64,000 nt of DNA, taken from assembly GCF_900182695.1 (NCBI RefSeq), contig NZ_FXTK01000002.1:1-64000 (forward strand), in the 5' to 3' direction. A model generated the notes under the pieces. That model worked only from the letters and a program-made list of their open reading frames with translations, made no database searches and had not been told where the DNA came from. Positions 36,048 through 45,639 of this stretch are shown piece after piece. Every line of letters starts with the position of its first letter. Position 1 is the first letter of the stretch. The stretch is from Paracoccus laeviglucosivorans. Lineage in GTDB: Bacteria > Pseudomonadota > Alphaproteobacteria > Rhodobacterales > Rhodobacteraceae. Position numbers and translations under genes: made by a program.

Positions 36048-36061
36048 TACGACCGTTCGTA
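36048..36061. promoter_or_regulatory. Candidate TetR operator
   Basis: TACGACCGTTCGTA is an imperfect palindrome, 12 of 14 bases symmetric, with the TAC-CG-GTA layout of many TetR sites. It lies 8 bases upstream of the TetR start and within the divergent region shared with the GntR gene. Confidence 0.5.
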
Positions 36062-36157
36062 AATAAAATTCGCCCCCACGTCAAGCCGCGATCACCATTG
36101 CCCCGGCCGGAACGATTTGCCAAACTGTCCGACAACAAAAAGAAAGGGAGGGAGGTC

Positions 36158-36847
36158 GTGGCAGACTGGCTGAACGAAAAGGCGCCAATTGCACGGAAAA
36201 ACGCCGCTGAAGTCGTGTTCGAGGATCTTCGCGGCTCGATCCTTTCCGGTCAGGTTCCCGTCGGAAGCCGCCTGCCTTCGGAAGAAAAGCTGGCCCGGAC
36301 CTATGGCGTCAGCCGCCCCATCATCCGCGAGGCGATGCGGTCCCTGCAGACGCTTGGCCTGACGCGCAGCCGCAGCGGCTCGGGCAGTTTCGTCATTTCG
36401 ACCCAGCAGCGCAGCGAACTGGCTTACGGCGACATTTCCGCCCGCGATCTGGACGAGGCGCGCCCGCATATCGAAATTCCCGCCGCCGGCTGGGCCGCTT
36501 TGCGGCGCGACGCGGCGCAGGTCCGCGAATTGCTGCATCTGTGCGATCAGATGGACGCGCATGTGGATTCGCTGAAATGGGTGCAGATGGACAGCGACTT
36601 TCACACGCTGATTGCCGCTGCGTCGCAGAATGCGCTGTTTGCGCGGATCGTGTCGGAATCGCGCGATGCGATGATGCAGCAATCCGAATTGGTCAACCTG
36701 CTGGCGCATCGCCGCGTGGCCTCGAATGACGAACATCGCCGCATCGCGCAGGCCATCGCGGCCGGATCCGAGGCCGATGCCCGCGCCGCCATGGCCGATC
36801 ACCTCGACCTTGTGAAAAAGGCCATCGCGCGGATCACGCAGGCCTAA
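36158..36847 (+). CDS. GntR/FadR family transcriptional regulator (FCD domain)
   Basis: The 229-residue protein starts at GTG 36158 after GGGAGGGAGG. The N-terminal winged helix (AAEVVFEDLRGSILSGQVPVGSRLPSEEKLARTYGVSRPIIREAM) is classic GntR. The C-terminal FCD domain is helical with DFHTLIAAAS and EHRRIAQAIAAG, which place the metal-ligand histidines. It is divergent from the TetR gene and meets the IclR gene tail to tail. Its target is not evident; FadR-type members commonly control pathways for organic acids. Confidence 0.85.
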   Translation: MADWLNEKAPIARKNAAEVVFEDLRGSILSGQVPVGSRLPSEEKLARTYGVSRPIIREAMRSLQTLGLTRSRSGSGSFVISTQQRSELAYGDISARDLDEARPHIEIPAAGWAALRRDAAQVRELLHLCDQMDAHVDSLKWVQMDSDFHTLIAAASQNALFARIVSESRDAMMQQSELVNLLAHRRVASNDEHRRIAQAIAAGSEADARAAMADHLDLVKKAIARITQA

Positions 36848-37602
36848 CGCAGCAGCCCGCGCAATTCGGCCTGAATGCGAAGCAGATCGCGCAGGAACCG
36901 CGCGGGCAGATCCTGAACCGTCGCATGTGTGGCCGACAGCCCCACATTCAGCGCCGCGACCACCCTGCCCCGCGCGCTCAGCAGCGGCACGGCAATGGAA
37001 CGCAGGCCCTGTTCTACCTCCTGATCGATCACCGCATAGCCCTGTTCGCGGACGCGGCCCAATTCCGCCGCAAGGACAGCGCCATCAGTGATCGTCTGCG
37101 CCGTGCGCGCCGGAAAGGGGCCGGGCCCCAGCAAAGCCTGCACCTCATCGGGCGTCAAAGCCGCCAACATTACGCGCCCCATCGAGGTGCAGTAGGCAGG
37201 CAGCCGAGACCCCGGCATCAGCGAAATCGACATGACCCGCTGCTGCGCCGCGCGCGCGACATAGACGATTTCCGCCCCGTCCAGCACCGAAACCGATGAA
37301 CTTTCGCCGATCCTGTCCGACAGCGCGTCCAGCCAGGGCTGCACGATCTGCGGCAGCGGCATCGTCGCAAGGCAGGCCGTGCCCAGCCGCAGGATGCGCG
37401 GCGTCAGCGTGAAGAACTTGCCGTCGTAATCGGCGTAACCGTGATGGGCCAAGGTCAGCAGGCAGCGCCGCGCGGTGGCACGGTCCAGCGCCGATGCCTC
37501 GGCCACCTCGGCGATGGATTGGCGCGGGCGTTCGGCGGTAAAGGTTTCGATCACGCGCAGCCCCTTGGCCAGCCCGCTCATCAGGTCGCGTTCGTTCGTC
37601 AT
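36844..37602 (-). CDS. IclR family transcriptional regulator (PcaR/PcaU/PobR type)
   Basis: The 252-residue regulator has a helix-turn-helix at about residues 25-60 (QSIAEVAEASALDRATARRCLLTL) and an effector domain containing YVARAAQQRVMSISLMPGSRLPAYCTSMGRVMLA. That wording is characteristic of the PcaR/PcaU/PobR subgroup. It is transcribed divergently from pcaIJF over 108 bases holding a perfect 10-bp inverted repeat. It is most likely the activator of those genes in response to beta-ketoadipate or an aromatic. Its stop overlaps the GntR stop in CTAA. Confidence 0.9.
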   Translation of the reverse strand: MTNERDLMSGLAKGLRVIETFTAERPRQSIAEVAEASALDRATARRCLLTLAHHGYADYDGKFFTLTPRILRLGTACLATMPLPQIVQPWLDALSDRIGESSSVSVLDGAEIVYVARAAQQRVMSISLMPGSRLPAYCTSMGRVMLAALTPDEVQALLGPGPFPARTAQTITDGAVLAAELGRVREQGYAVIDQEVEQGLRSIAVPLLSARGRVVAALNVGLSATHATVQDLPARFLRDLLRIQAELRGLLR

Positions 37603-37610
37603 GCCAATCC

Positions 37611-37643
37611 GTGCGATATGTGAACAAAAACATCATATCGCAC
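37611..37643. promoter_or_regulatory. Perfect inverted repeat in the iclR-pcaI promoter region
   Basis: GTGCGATATG (37611-37620) and CATATCGCAC (37634-37643) are perfect inverted copies with a 13-base spacer. The spacing suits a dimer-of-dimers IclR site. It starts 9 bases from the IclR start, so binding would also shut off the regulator's own gene. Confidence 0.6.
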
Positions 37644-37710
37644 AAACCGCATTTACGGAAGCCCCGCCGATCCGCTAACCCACCCGCATCGCAATTCGCA
37701 GGAGGGCGGA

Positions 37711-38445
37711 ATGGACAAGACGCTTCCCGATCTGGCCGCGGCGGTGGCAGGGATCGAAGACGGCATGACCGTGATGATTGGCGGCTTCGGCGGTTCGGGT
37801 GCGCCGATCGAGCTGGTCCACGCGCTGATCGACCGCTTTCTTGCCACCGGGCATCCGAAAAATCTGACGGTCGTGAACAACAATGCGGGCAACGGCCATG
37901 TCGGGCTGGCGGCGCTGATCGAACAGGGGATGGTCGCCAAGCTGATCTGTTCCTTCCCGCGTTCCGCCGATCCGCGCGTCTTTACCGACGCTTACCTTGC
38001 CGGCAAGATCGAACTAGAGCTGGTCCCGCAAGGCACGCTGGCCGAACGCATCCGCGCAGGCGGCGCAGGCATTCCGGCATTCTACACCCCCACCAGCTTC
38101 GGCACCGATCTTGCCAAGGGCAAGCCGGTCGAGGAATTCGAAGGCCGCGCCTATGTGCAGGAACGCTGGCTGAAGGCGGATTACGCGCTGGTCAAGGCCG
38201 ATCGGGGCGACACCTTGGGCAACCTGACCTATCGCATGGCAGCGCGGAATTTTGGACCGCTGATGTGCATGGCGGCGCGGACCGCCATCGTGCAGGTGTC
38301 GGCATTGGTCGAACCGGGCAGCATCGACCCCGAAACCGTCGTCACCCCCGGCATCTTTGTCCAAGGCATCGTGCAGGTCGCGAACCCCGCACAGGAAGAG
38401 GACCTGAACCGCGCCAACGCCCGCTACCCGGAGGATGCAGCATGA
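37711..38445 (+). CDS. pcaI: 3-oxoadipate CoA-transferase, alpha subunit
   Basis: The 244-residue subunit has the CoA-transferase family I motif GGFGGSGAPIELVHAL (about 24-39) and GAGIPAFYTPTSFGTD, and the PcaI-like C-terminus. With PcaJ it moves CoA from succinyl-CoA to 3-oxoadipate, the penultimate step of the beta-ketoadipate pathway. GGAGGG precedes ATG 37711. The IclR regulator is divergent. It overlaps pcaJ by 4 bases. Confidence 0.9.
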   Translation: MDKTLPDLAAAVAGIEDGMTVMIGGFGGSGAPIELVHALIDRFLATGHPKNLTVVNNNAGNGHVGLAALIEQGMVAKLICSFPRSADPRVFTDAYLAGKIELELVPQGTLAERIRAGGAGIPAFYTPTSFGTDLAKGKPVEEFEGRAYVQERWLKADYALVKADRGDTLGNLTYRMAARNFGPLMCMAARTAIVQVSALVEPGSIDPETVVTPGIFVQGIVQVANPAQEEDLNRANARYPEDAA

Positions 38446-39110
38446 GCAAACTGACCTCGACCCAAATCGCATGGCGCGCGGCGCAGGACATCGCGGATGG
38501 CGCCTATGTCAATCTTGGCATCGGCTTCCCGGAAATGGTGGCGAAATTCCAGCCGCCCGGCCGTCAGGCGATCTTTCACACTGAAAACGGCATCCTCGGC
38601 TTCGGCGAGGCCCCCGCTGCCGGGTCCGAGGATTGGGATCTGATCAACGCGGGCAAGAAAGCCGTGACGATCAAGCCCGGCACGGCGTTTTTCCACCACG
38701 CCGACAGTTTCGCGATGGTGCGCGGCGGGCATCTGGATGTCGCGATCCTTGGCGCCTATGAGGTGGCCGAGACGGGCGATCTGGCGAACTGGTCCACCGG
38801 CCCCAAGGGCGTCCCCGCCGTGGGCGGCGCGATGGATCTGGTGCATGGCGCGAAACGCGTCGCCGTCATCACCGATCACGTGACCAAGGACGGCAAGCCC
38901 AAGCTGGTCAAGACCTGCACGCTGCCGCTGACCGGGGTGGGCTGCGTCACGCGCGTCTATACCTCGCTTGCGGTGGTGGATGTGCAGGATGGCCGCTTCG
39001 TGCTGCGCGAAAAGCTGGCGGCGCTGTCATTTGACGAATTGCAATCCATGACCGGCGCCACACTGTATATCGACGGCGACGTGGCCGACCTGACCGTCCC
39101 GGAGCTTTGA
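38442..39110 (+). CDS. pcaJ: 3-oxoadipate CoA-transferase, beta subunit
   Basis: The 222-residue subunit carries the catalytic glutamate as Glu48 in FHTENGILGFGE, plus GGHLDVAILGAYEV and a CoA-binding CTLPLTGVGCV block. ATG 38442 overlaps the pcaI stop as ATGA. It is co-translated with pcaI and leads into pcaF with 2 bases between stop and start. Confidence 0.92.
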   Translation: MSKLTSTQIAWRAAQDIADGAYVNLGIGFPEMVAKFQPPGRQAIFHTENGILGFGEAPAAGSEDWDLINAGKKAVTIKPGTAFFHHADSFAMVRGGHLDVAILGAYEVAETGDLANWSTGPKGVPAVGGAMDLVHGAKRVAVITDHVTKDGKPKLVKTCTLPLTGVGCVTRVYTSLAVVDVQDGRFVLREKLAALSFDELQSMTGATLYIDGDVADLTVPEL

Positions 39111-39112
39111 TC

Positions 39113-40312
39113 ATGCGCGACGTTTACATCTGCGACTATATCCGCACGCCCATCGGTCGCTTCGGCGGCGCGCTTGCTTCGGTCCGAGCCGACGATCTGG
39201 GCGCGATCCCCCTGCGCGCGCTGATGGCGCGGAACGCGGGCGTGGACTGGCAGGCGGTTGATGACGTGATCTTTGGCTGCGCCAATCAGGCGGGCGAAGA
39301 TAACCGCAACGTCGCCCGCATGTCTGTCCTGCTGGCCGGTCTGCCCGTCGGCGTGACGGGGACGACGATCAACCGCCTTTGCGGCTCGGGCATGGATGCC
39401 GTGTTGGTCGCCGCGCGCCAGATCATGGCAGGTGAGGCTGATCTGATGATCGCGGGCGGTGTCGAATCCATGTCGCGCGCGCCCTTTGTCATGCCCAAGG
39501 CCGAATCCGCCTATTCCCGCGCCGCCGAGATCCACGACACCACCATCGGCTGGCGCTTCGTCAACCCGGCTATGGCAAAGGCTTATGGCGTCGATTCCAT
39601 GCCGCAGACCGGCCAGAACGTCGCCGATGATTACGGCATCGACCGGGCGGCGCAGGATGCGATGGCGCTTGCCTCGCAATCCAAAGCCGCAGCAGCGCAG
39701 GCGAATGGCCGTCTGGCGCGCGAGATCACGCAGGTCGAGGTGCCGCAGCGCAAGGGCGATCCGCTGATCGTGGACCGCGATGAACACCCCCGCACCACCA
39801 CGTCCGAGGCGTTGGCCAAGCTGCGCCCATTGTTCGACGGCGGTTCAGTCACCGCAGGAAATGCGTCGGGGGTGAATGACGGGGCAGCGGCGCTGATCCT
39901 TGCGACGGCGGATGCCGCGAAACGGCACGGGCTGACCCCCATCGCGCGCGTGCTGGGCGGGGCTGTGGCGGGCGTGCCGCCGCGCATCATGGGCATCGGC
40001 CCTGCGCCCGCCAGCGCGAAGCTGATGGCAAGGTTGGGGCTGACGCCCGCCGATTTCGACGTGATCGAGCTGAACGAGGCTTTTGCCGCCCAGGGCGTCG
40101 CCACCTTGCGCGAGCTGGGCATTGCCGATGACGATCCGCGCGTGAACCGAAATGGCGGGGCCATCGCGCTGGGTCATCCGCTGGGCATGTCGGGCGCCCG
40201 CATCACCGGGACCGCGGCGCTGGAGCTGTCGCTGACGGGCGGCAAGCGTGCTCTTTCGACCATGTGCATCGGCGTCGGGCAAGGAATTGCCATCGCGCTG
40301 GAACGGGTCTGA
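39113..40312 (+). CDS. pcaF: 3-oxoadipyl-CoA thiolase
   Basis: The 399-residue thiolase cleaves 3-oxoadipyl-CoA to acetyl-CoA and succinyl-CoA. Cys90 in INRLCGSGMDAV is the nucleophile; NEAFAAQ, the GHPLGMSGAR histidine and MCIGVGQG hold the other active-site residues. FVMPKAESAYSRAAEIHDTTIGWRF is typical of PcaF/PaaJ-type enzymes. It could also serve phenylacetate breakdown. An intrinsic terminator follows 58 bases later. Confidence 0.9.
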   Translation: MRDVYICDYIRTPIGRFGGALASVRADDLGAIPLRALMARNAGVDWQAVDDVIFGCANQAGEDNRNVARMSVLLAGLPVGVTGTTINRLCGSGMDAVLVAARQIMAGEADLMIAGGVESMSRAPFVMPKAESAYSRAAEIHDTTIGWRFVNPAMAKAYGVDSMPQTGQNVADDYGIDRAAQDAMALASQSKAAAAQANGRLAREITQVEVPQRKGDPLIVDRDEHPRTTTSEALAKLRPLFDGGSVTAGNASGVNDGAAALILATADAAKRHGLTPIARVLGGAVAGVPPRIMGIGPAPASAKLMARLGLTPADFDVIELNEAFAAQGVATLRELGIADDDPRVNRNGGAIALGHPLGMSGARITGTAALELSLTGGKRALSTMCIGVGQGIAIALERV

Positions 40313-40369
40313 TTCAACAACATCGCAAGCTTGATGAATGGTTTGCAAGCATTTCCCAGAAACGATCGC

Positions 40370-40410
40370 CGCCCCGCGCAGCCACCTCCGCGCGGGGCGT
40401 CTGCATTTTT
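40370..40410 (+). terminator. Intrinsic terminator of the pcaIJF operon
   Basis: CGCCCCGCGC (40370-40379) pairs perfectly with GCGCGGGGCG (40390-40399), followed after six bases by TTTTT (40406-40410). Confidence 0.8.
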
Positions 40411-40557
40411 CCTTGACGATTCCGTGTCACAGATATTAAGCGCCAAATCTGTCAAACAGCTTTGCAGCATTGCGATCCGGGAAGAGCGGCCGATACTGGC
40501 CTGTCGCAATGCCGCGCAACAAGGCTGGTGTCGCCAACGGGACGGGACGGAGAACCT

Positions 40558-42006
40558 ATGTCACATCAGAACACCCCTGCCGACGGGCAGGTCTTCGCCA
40601 AGGAAGAGGCGGGCTTTCACAAATCTCTGAAACCGCGCCAGATCCAGATGATCGCCATCGGCGGTGCCATCGGCACCGGGCTTTTCCTGGGTGCGGGCGG
40701 GCGTCTTGCCGTCGCAGGCCCGGCACTGGTGCTGGTCTATGCGCTATGCGGCTTTTTCGGCTTTCTGGTGCTGCGCGCCTTGGGCGAACTGATCATGCAC
40801 CGCCCCAGCTCTGGCTCATTCGTTAGCTATGCGCGTGAGTTCTATGGCGAAAAGCTCGCCTTCGCGGCGGGCTGGATGTATTGGATCAACTGGGCCATGA
40901 CATCGGTGGCAGATGTCACCGCCGTCGCCGTCTACATGAACTTCTTCAAGGCCTATATCCCGTGGCTGGCGGGCGTCGATCAGTGGATGTTCGCGCTCGG
41001 CGCGCTGGTGGTGGTGCTGGCGATGAACATGCTTTCGGTCAAGGTCTTCGGTGAACTGGAATTCTGGTTCAGCCTGATCAAGGTCGTGTCGCTGGTCGGC
41101 TTTTTGCTGATCGGCATCTGGTTCGTCGTCACCGGCACGCCGGTCGCGGGCCACACCCCCGGACTTCAGCTGATTTCCGACAGCGGCGGCTGGTTCCCCA
41201 ATGGATTGCTGCCCGCGCTGGTCATCATTCAAGGGGTGATCTTCGCCTATGCCTCGATCGAGTTGATCGGAACGGCTGCAGGCGAAACGCAGGATCCGCG
41301 CGAGGTGATGCCGCGCGCCATCCGCACGGTGGTTCTGCGACTTGTCATCTTCTATGTCGGTTCGGTGCTTCTGCTGTCGCTTCTGCTGCCCTATACCGCC
41401 TATAAGGCAGGCGAAAGCCCGTTCGTGACCTTCTTCGGCGCGATCGGGATCGAGGGAGCGGACGTGATCATGAACCTTGTGGTGCTGACGGCGGTGCTGT
41501 CCTCGCTGAATGCGGGGCTGTATTCGACGGGCCGCATCCTGCATTCGATGGCGATCTCTGGCTCGGCCCCGGCATCGCTGGCCAAGATGAACAAGGCGGG
41601 CGTGCCTTACATGGGCATCGCCGTCACCGCTTTCGTCACCGTGCTGGGCGTAGTGCTGAACGCCTATATGCCCGCAGACGCGTTCGAGATCGCGATCAAC
41701 GTCGCCGCACTTGGCCTGATCTTCGCATGGGCCACCATCGTGCTGTGCCAGTTGAAACTGTGGAGCCTGTCGCGCCAAGGCGTCATCCAGCGCCCCGATT
41801 TCCGCATGTTCGGTGCGCCCTTCACCGGCATCGCCACGCTGGCCTTCCTGCTGGGCGTCGTCGTGCTGATGGCCTTCGACTATCCGATCGGGACATATAC
41901 CGTCGCATCGCTGCTGGTGATCGTGCCGGCGCTGGTCGTGGGCTGGTATCTGGCGCGCAGTCGCATTGCCGCCATCGCGCAGGCGAACGAAGCGGGGCGC
42001 GGGTGA
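40558..42006 (+). CDS. ansP: L-asparagine permease-like amino acid transporter (APC family)
   Basis: The 482-residue protein has 12 predicted membrane segments and the APC/AAT amino-acid permease signature [18 protein letters not shown] near residue 34, then [30 protein letters not shown] is a further AnsP/GabP-type marker. It probably takes up asparagine with protons, because the asparaginase gene overlaps its stop. ATG 40558 follows GGACGGAG; the frame extends upstream without a good site. Confidence 0.85.
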   Translation: MSHQNTPADGQVFAKEEAGFHKSLKPRQIQMIAIGGAIGTGLFLGAGGRLAVAGPALVLVYALCGFFGFLVLRALGELIMHRPSSGSFVSYAREFYGEKLAFAAGWMYWINWAMTSVADVTAVAVYMNFFKAYIPWLAGVDQWMFALGALVVVLAMNMLSVKVFGELEFWFSLIKVVSLVGFLLIGIWFVVTGTPVAGHTPGLQLISDSGGWFPNGLLPALVIIQGVIFAYASIELIGTAAGETQDPREVMPRAIRTVVLRLVIFYVGSVLLLSLLLPYTAYKAGESPFVTFFGAIGIEGADVIMNLVVLTAVLSSLNAGLYSTGRILHSMAISGSAPASLAKMNKAGVPYMGIAVTAFVTVLGVVLNAYMPADAFEIAINVAALGLIFAWATIVLCQLKLWSLSRQGVIQRPDFRMFGAPFTGIATLAFLLGVVVLMAFDYPIGTYTVASLLVIVPALVVGWYLARSRIAAIAQANEAGRG

Positions 42007-42929
42007 ACGCTTCCACGCAAATCCCTCTGGTCGCGGTCATCGCGACCGGAGGCACCATCGCCAGCCGCAAGGGTACGGACGGCGCGGCCAGTCCCGCGCT
42101 GACCGGCCGGGATCTGCTGGACCTGCTGCCGCCGATGCAGGTTCGCCTGCGGGCGGTGGAATTGCTGGCCAAGGACAGCTCCAGCCTGACGCTAAGCGAT
42201 ATGCAGCTTGTCAGCGACGCGGTGGGCGCGCAGCTTGCCGATCCGGCAATCGCGGGCGTGGTGATCCTGCACGGCACCGACGCGATGGAGGAAACCGCGC
42301 TGCTGGTCCGGCTTCAGCATGGTGCGGCAAAGCCGGTGGTTTTCACGGGCGCTCAGTTTTCGGCTGACAGCGCGCAGCCGGACGGACCGGGCAATCTGGC
42401 CGATGCCATCCACGCGGTGCTGGACGGCGGCGACGGCGTGCGGTTGGCCTTTGGGGGCCGTCTGCTGCCGGTCTGGGGACTTTACAAGCACGCATCCGAC
42501 CGCGCCGAGGCATTCGCACTGGCCGGGGGACAAGCGCCTGCCCTGCCCGCGCTGCCAGCATCGGTGGCGGGGCTGCGCGTGGATATTGTCGCGCTGCATC
42601 CCGGCGCGGATGCGCTGCACCTGAACGCCAGCATCGCTGTCGATGCAAAAGGGATCGTGCTGGCCGCACTGGGTTCGGGCAATACCACCGCCGAAGTCGT
42701 GGCGGCCGTCGCCCGCGCAACGGCTGCGGGCATCCCGGTCATCACCTCAAGCCGCGTGCCCGAAGGGGTGCTTGCACCCGCCTATGGCGGTGGCGGCGGC
42801 GGGCACGACCTGATGGCGGCGGGTGCGATCCATTCGCGATGGCTGCGTCCGGGTCAGGCGCGCATTCTGCTGGCGGCATTGCTGGCCAATGGCGCAACTC
42901 ACGGGCAGATTTTGCGGGCCTTTGCATAA
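42003..42929 (+). CDS. L-asparaginase (type II-like fold, cytoplasmic)
   Basis: The 308-residue enzyme hydrolyses asparagine to aspartate and ammonia. Both active-site blocks are clear: ATGGTIAS with Thr15 and [12 protein letters not shown] with Thr92-Asp93. There is no signal peptide, so it acts in the cytoplasm. The start is GTG 42003, overlapping the permease stop as GTGA, so uptake and hydrolysis are translated together. Confidence 0.9.
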   Translation: MNASTQIPLVAVIATGGTIASRKGTDGAASPALTGRDLLDLLPPMQVRLRAVELLAKDSSSLTLSDMQLVSDAVGAQLADPAIAGVVILHGTDAMEETALLVRLQHGAAKPVVFTGAQFSADSAQPDGPGNLADAIHAVLDGGDGVRLAFGGRLLPVWGLYKHASDRAEAFALAGGQAPALPALPASVAGLRVDIVALHPGADALHLNASIAVDAKGIVLAALGSGNTTAEVVAAVARATAAGIPVITSSRVPEGVLAPAYGGGGGGHDLMAAGAIHSRWLRPGQARILLAALLANGATHGQILRAFA

Positions 42930-43008
42930 TTCCCGCATCCGGCACAGGTTGCATCTACGCCCCGTTTGACGCAAGGAATGGCCATCCCTTCCTGTCGAAG
43001 TCTTGGCC

Positions 43009-43992
43009 ATGAATCCTGCATCGCATTGGGCGCTGCGTGCGCTGCAACTGTTCGCCGCTGCCGCCATCTCATTGATCCTTGCCGTTCAGCTTGGCCTGCA
43101 AAACCCGTTCTGGGCGGCGATGCCGGTCTGGGTCGTGGCCCAACCCCACCGCGAGGATTTGCTGCTTCGCGCCGTTATGCGGGTCGCGGGCACGGCGCTT
43201 GGCGCAGCGATCGGCTGGCTTGCACTGACCCAACTGGCCGGAGAGCTGGCGCATGGAATCGTGCTGGTCCTTGCCGTGGGCATCGCGACCGCCGCGACAT
43301 ATTGGATCGGCACCGCCTATAGCTATGGTGCGCTGCTGGCCGGGATCACCGTGGCCGTGGTGCTGGTCCCGTCGATGGATCACCACGTCGAAGCCACCGC
43401 TTTCGCGCTGGACCGCATCTGGTGCACGCTGATCGGCGTGATTGCCGTGACGGCGATTACCTTTGTCTTTACCCCGCGCAGGCCGGAACCCATGCCGCGC
43501 CGCGTTCCGCCGCAGATGCGCCACGTGCTGCGTCATGGCATGATCGCAGGCGGTGCCTGCCTGCTGGGCGTAGTCTGGCTGCAAACCGTTGGCGGGCCTC
43601 CGGGGATCGCCGGGGCCATGTCGCTGTCGATCTTCAGCTTACTGATCGCCTCCAGCCGGACACCTGCGCCGATGCTGCAATACATGCCGCCCGGATCGCT
43701 GATCGGGGTGGGGGCTGCGCTGGCATATCGCGCGCTGGATCTGTCGCTGGTCGATCCGGCGGGCTGGGCTCTGTTGCTGGTCATGCCCTTTCTGGCCGCA
43801 GGGGCCGCGCTGCGCAGCCACCCCCGCAGCGCCCCTTTCGGTCTTGATGCCAACATGTCGTTCCTACTTGCCGCCGAGGCCGGAACGCAAGGCCACAGCA
43901 TGCCTGCCCATCTTGCGGGTGGCGCTGCACTGGTGGCATCGGCATTTGCCTTTCGCGCAGTCTTTCGCCGGTTCGGTCATCAGCCCGGCTAA
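43009..43992 (+). CDS. FUSC family membrane protein (aromatic-acid-exporter-like)
   Basis: The 327-residue protein has about ten hydrophobic segments in two similar halves. The FUSC/AaeB marker FWAAMPVWVVAQPHREDLLLRAVMRVAGTALGAAIG lies in the first half, and a short charged linker with FTPRRPEP lies between. Members include AaeB-like exporters of aromatic acids, but this one is half length and lacks the cytoplasmic domain. ATG 43009 is preferred to an in-frame TTG at 43003. Function is inferred. Confidence 0.75.
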   Translation: MNPASHWALRALQLFAAAAISLILAVQLGLQNPFWAAMPVWVVAQPHREDLLLRAVMRVAGTALGAAIGWLALTQLAGELAHGIVLVLAVGIATAATYWIGTAYSYGALLAGITVAVVLVPSMDHHVEATAFALDRIWCTLIGVIAVTAITFVFTPRRPEPMPRRVPPQMRHVLRHGMIAGGACLLGVVWLQTVGGPPGIAGAMSLSIFSLLIASSRTPAPMLQYMPPGSLIGVGAALAYRALDLSLVDPAGWALLLVMPFLAAGAALRSHPRSAPFGLDANMSFLLAAEAGTQGHSMPAHLAGGAALVASAFAFRAVFRRFGHQPG

Positions 43993-44038
43993 GCCGAATG
44001 GGTTGTAAGAGCGGATTATTTCTGCTGATCTTGCCGTC

Positions 44039-45484
44039 ATGCTGAATATTGCGACAGACCGCCCGCTTACCGACTGGTCCGCACTGGACCTCAGCCGTGC
44101 CATCCACAGCCGTCAGGTTTCCTGCGTCGAGGTGATGGCCGCCTATCTTGACCGGATCGAACGGGTGAACCCCGGCTTGAACGCGCTGGTATCGCTGCGC
44201 CCGCGCGAAGAACTGCTGGCCGAGGCGGCGGATGCGGATGCCGCGCTGGCCCATGGCCAGGATCGCGGCTGGCTGCATGGCATCCCGCAAGCGCCCAAGG
44301 ATCTGTCCGAGACAGCGGGGATCGCCACCGTCAAGGGCTCGGCCGCGCTGCGCAACAACATTCCGAAATCCGACGCGATCCATGTTGAGCGCCTGCGCAA
44401 CGCAGGCGCAATCTTTATCGGCAAGACGAACACGCCGGAGTTCGGCCTTGGCTCGCATACCTACAACCCGGTTTTCGGCACCACCCTGAACGCCTGGGAC
44501 CGGATGCGCAGCGCGGGCGGCAGTTCGGGCGGGGCGGCGGCGGCACTGGCCGCGCGTCTGCTGCCCGTGGCGGATGGCAGTGACATGATGGGGTCGCTGC
44601 GCAATCCTGCGGGCTGGAACAATATCTATGGATTTCGCCCGTCATTCGGGCGCGTGCCGCGCGGCCCTGCGCCTGAGATGTTTCTGCAACAGCTTTCGAC
44701 CGATGGCCCGATGGCACGCAATATGGCCGATCTGTCGATGCTGTTCGCGACGCAGGCGGGCCACGATCCGCGCGATCCCCTGTCGCTTTGCGGTGACGGG
44801 GCAGAATTCCGCGACACTTTGGCCGGGACGCTCAAGGGCAAGCGCATCGGCTGGCTTGGCGATCTGGGCGGGCATCTGGCGACTGAACCGGGTGTGCTTG
44901 CCACTTGCGAAGCGGCGCTGGCGCTGTGTCAGGCGCAGGGCTGTGTCGTGGAGCCTCTGGCCCCCGGTTTCGATATGAACCAACTCTGGGACTGCTGGAT
45001 CACGCTGCGCAGCTTCCTTGTGTCGGGCAGCCTTGGCGCAGTCTATGACAACCCGCGCAGCCGCGAATACCTGAAGCCCGAGGCGGTCTGGGAAATCGAA
45101 CGGGGCCGCGCTCTGTCGCCGGCGCAGGTGCAGGCCGCATTCACACAGCGCAGCGCGTGGTATCGCCATGTGCTGGACCTGTTCACCCGCTATGATTTTC
45201 TGGCGCTGCCCACCGCGCAGCTTTTCCCGTTCGATGCCGCCCTGCATTGGCCACGCGAGATCGCGGGCCGCAGCATGGACACCTATCACCGCTGGATGGA
45301 GGTGGTGATTCCCGCAAGCCTTGCCGGACTGCCCGCTCTGGCCGTGCCCGCAGGCTTTGGTCCGACCGGGCTGCCCATGGGATTGCAGATCATGGGACCA
45401 CCCCGCGCCGATCGCGCCGTGCTGGACTTTGGGCATGGCTATGACCTGATCCAGCCATTCACCGCGCAAACCTGCGCGGATTAA
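44039..45484 (+). CDS. Amidase (amidase signature family)
   Basis: The 481-residue enzyme belongs to the AS family of Ser-cisSer-Lys hydrolases. Lys87 in IPQAPKDLSE, the cis-Ser pair in SAGGSSGGAAAALAA (about 158-172) and Ser186 in GSDMMGSLRNPA are all in place. It hydrolyses an amide or carbamoyl bond, of unknown substrate; GatA is unlikely because GatB/C are absent. It lies 46 bases after the FUSC gene. A terminator follows. Confidence 0.9.
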   Translation: MLNIATDRPLTDWSALDLSRAIHSRQVSCVEVMAAYLDRIERVNPGLNALVSLRPREELLAEAADADAALAHGQDRGWLHGIPQAPKDLSETAGIATVKGSAALRNNIPKSDAIHVERLRNAGAIFIGKTNTPEFGLGSHTYNPVFGTTLNAWDRMRSAGGSSGGAAAALAARLLPVADGSDMMGSLRNPAGWNNIYGFRPSFGRVPRGPAPEMFLQQLSTDGPMARNMADLSMLFATQAGHDPRDPLSLCGDGAEFRDTLAGTLKGKRIGWLGDLGGHLATEPGVLATCEAALALCQAQGCVVEPLAPGFDMNQLWDCWITLRSFLVSGSLGAVYDNPRSREYLKPEAVWEIERGRALSPAQVQAAFTQRSAWYRHVLDLFTRYDFLALPTAQLFPFDAALHWPREIAGRSMDTYHRWMEVVIPASLAGLPALAVPAGFGPTGLPMGLQIMGPPRADRAVLDFGHGYDLIQPFTAQTCAD

Positions 45485-45524
45485 GCGTGTCTGGGCGATG
45501 AGGTTTAGATAAAGCTCATAAGTT

Positions 45525-45555
45525 CGTCGGGCGATATAAGACCGCCCGACGCTTT
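45525..45555 (+). terminator. Intrinsic terminator after the amidase gene
   Basis: CGTCGGGCG (45525-45533) pairs perfectly with CGCCCGACG (45543-45551) around nine bases, followed by CTTTC. Confidence 0.65.
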
Positions 45556-45607
45556 CATATGCTTGGCATTTTGTCCGGTTCGTGGATTGCAGATAATTAT
45601 TAACCAG

Positions 45608-45633
45608 AAAAGCGCGGCGATTTCCCGCCGCGC
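45608..45633 (-). terminator. Intrinsic terminator of the second RTX gene
   Basis: GCGCGGCG (45612-45619) pairs with CGCCGCGC (45626-45633). Read on the minus strand the stem is followed by TTTT (45611-45608). It is just downstream of the RTX stop at 45640. Confidence 0.7.
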
Positions 45634-45639
45634 CATTGC

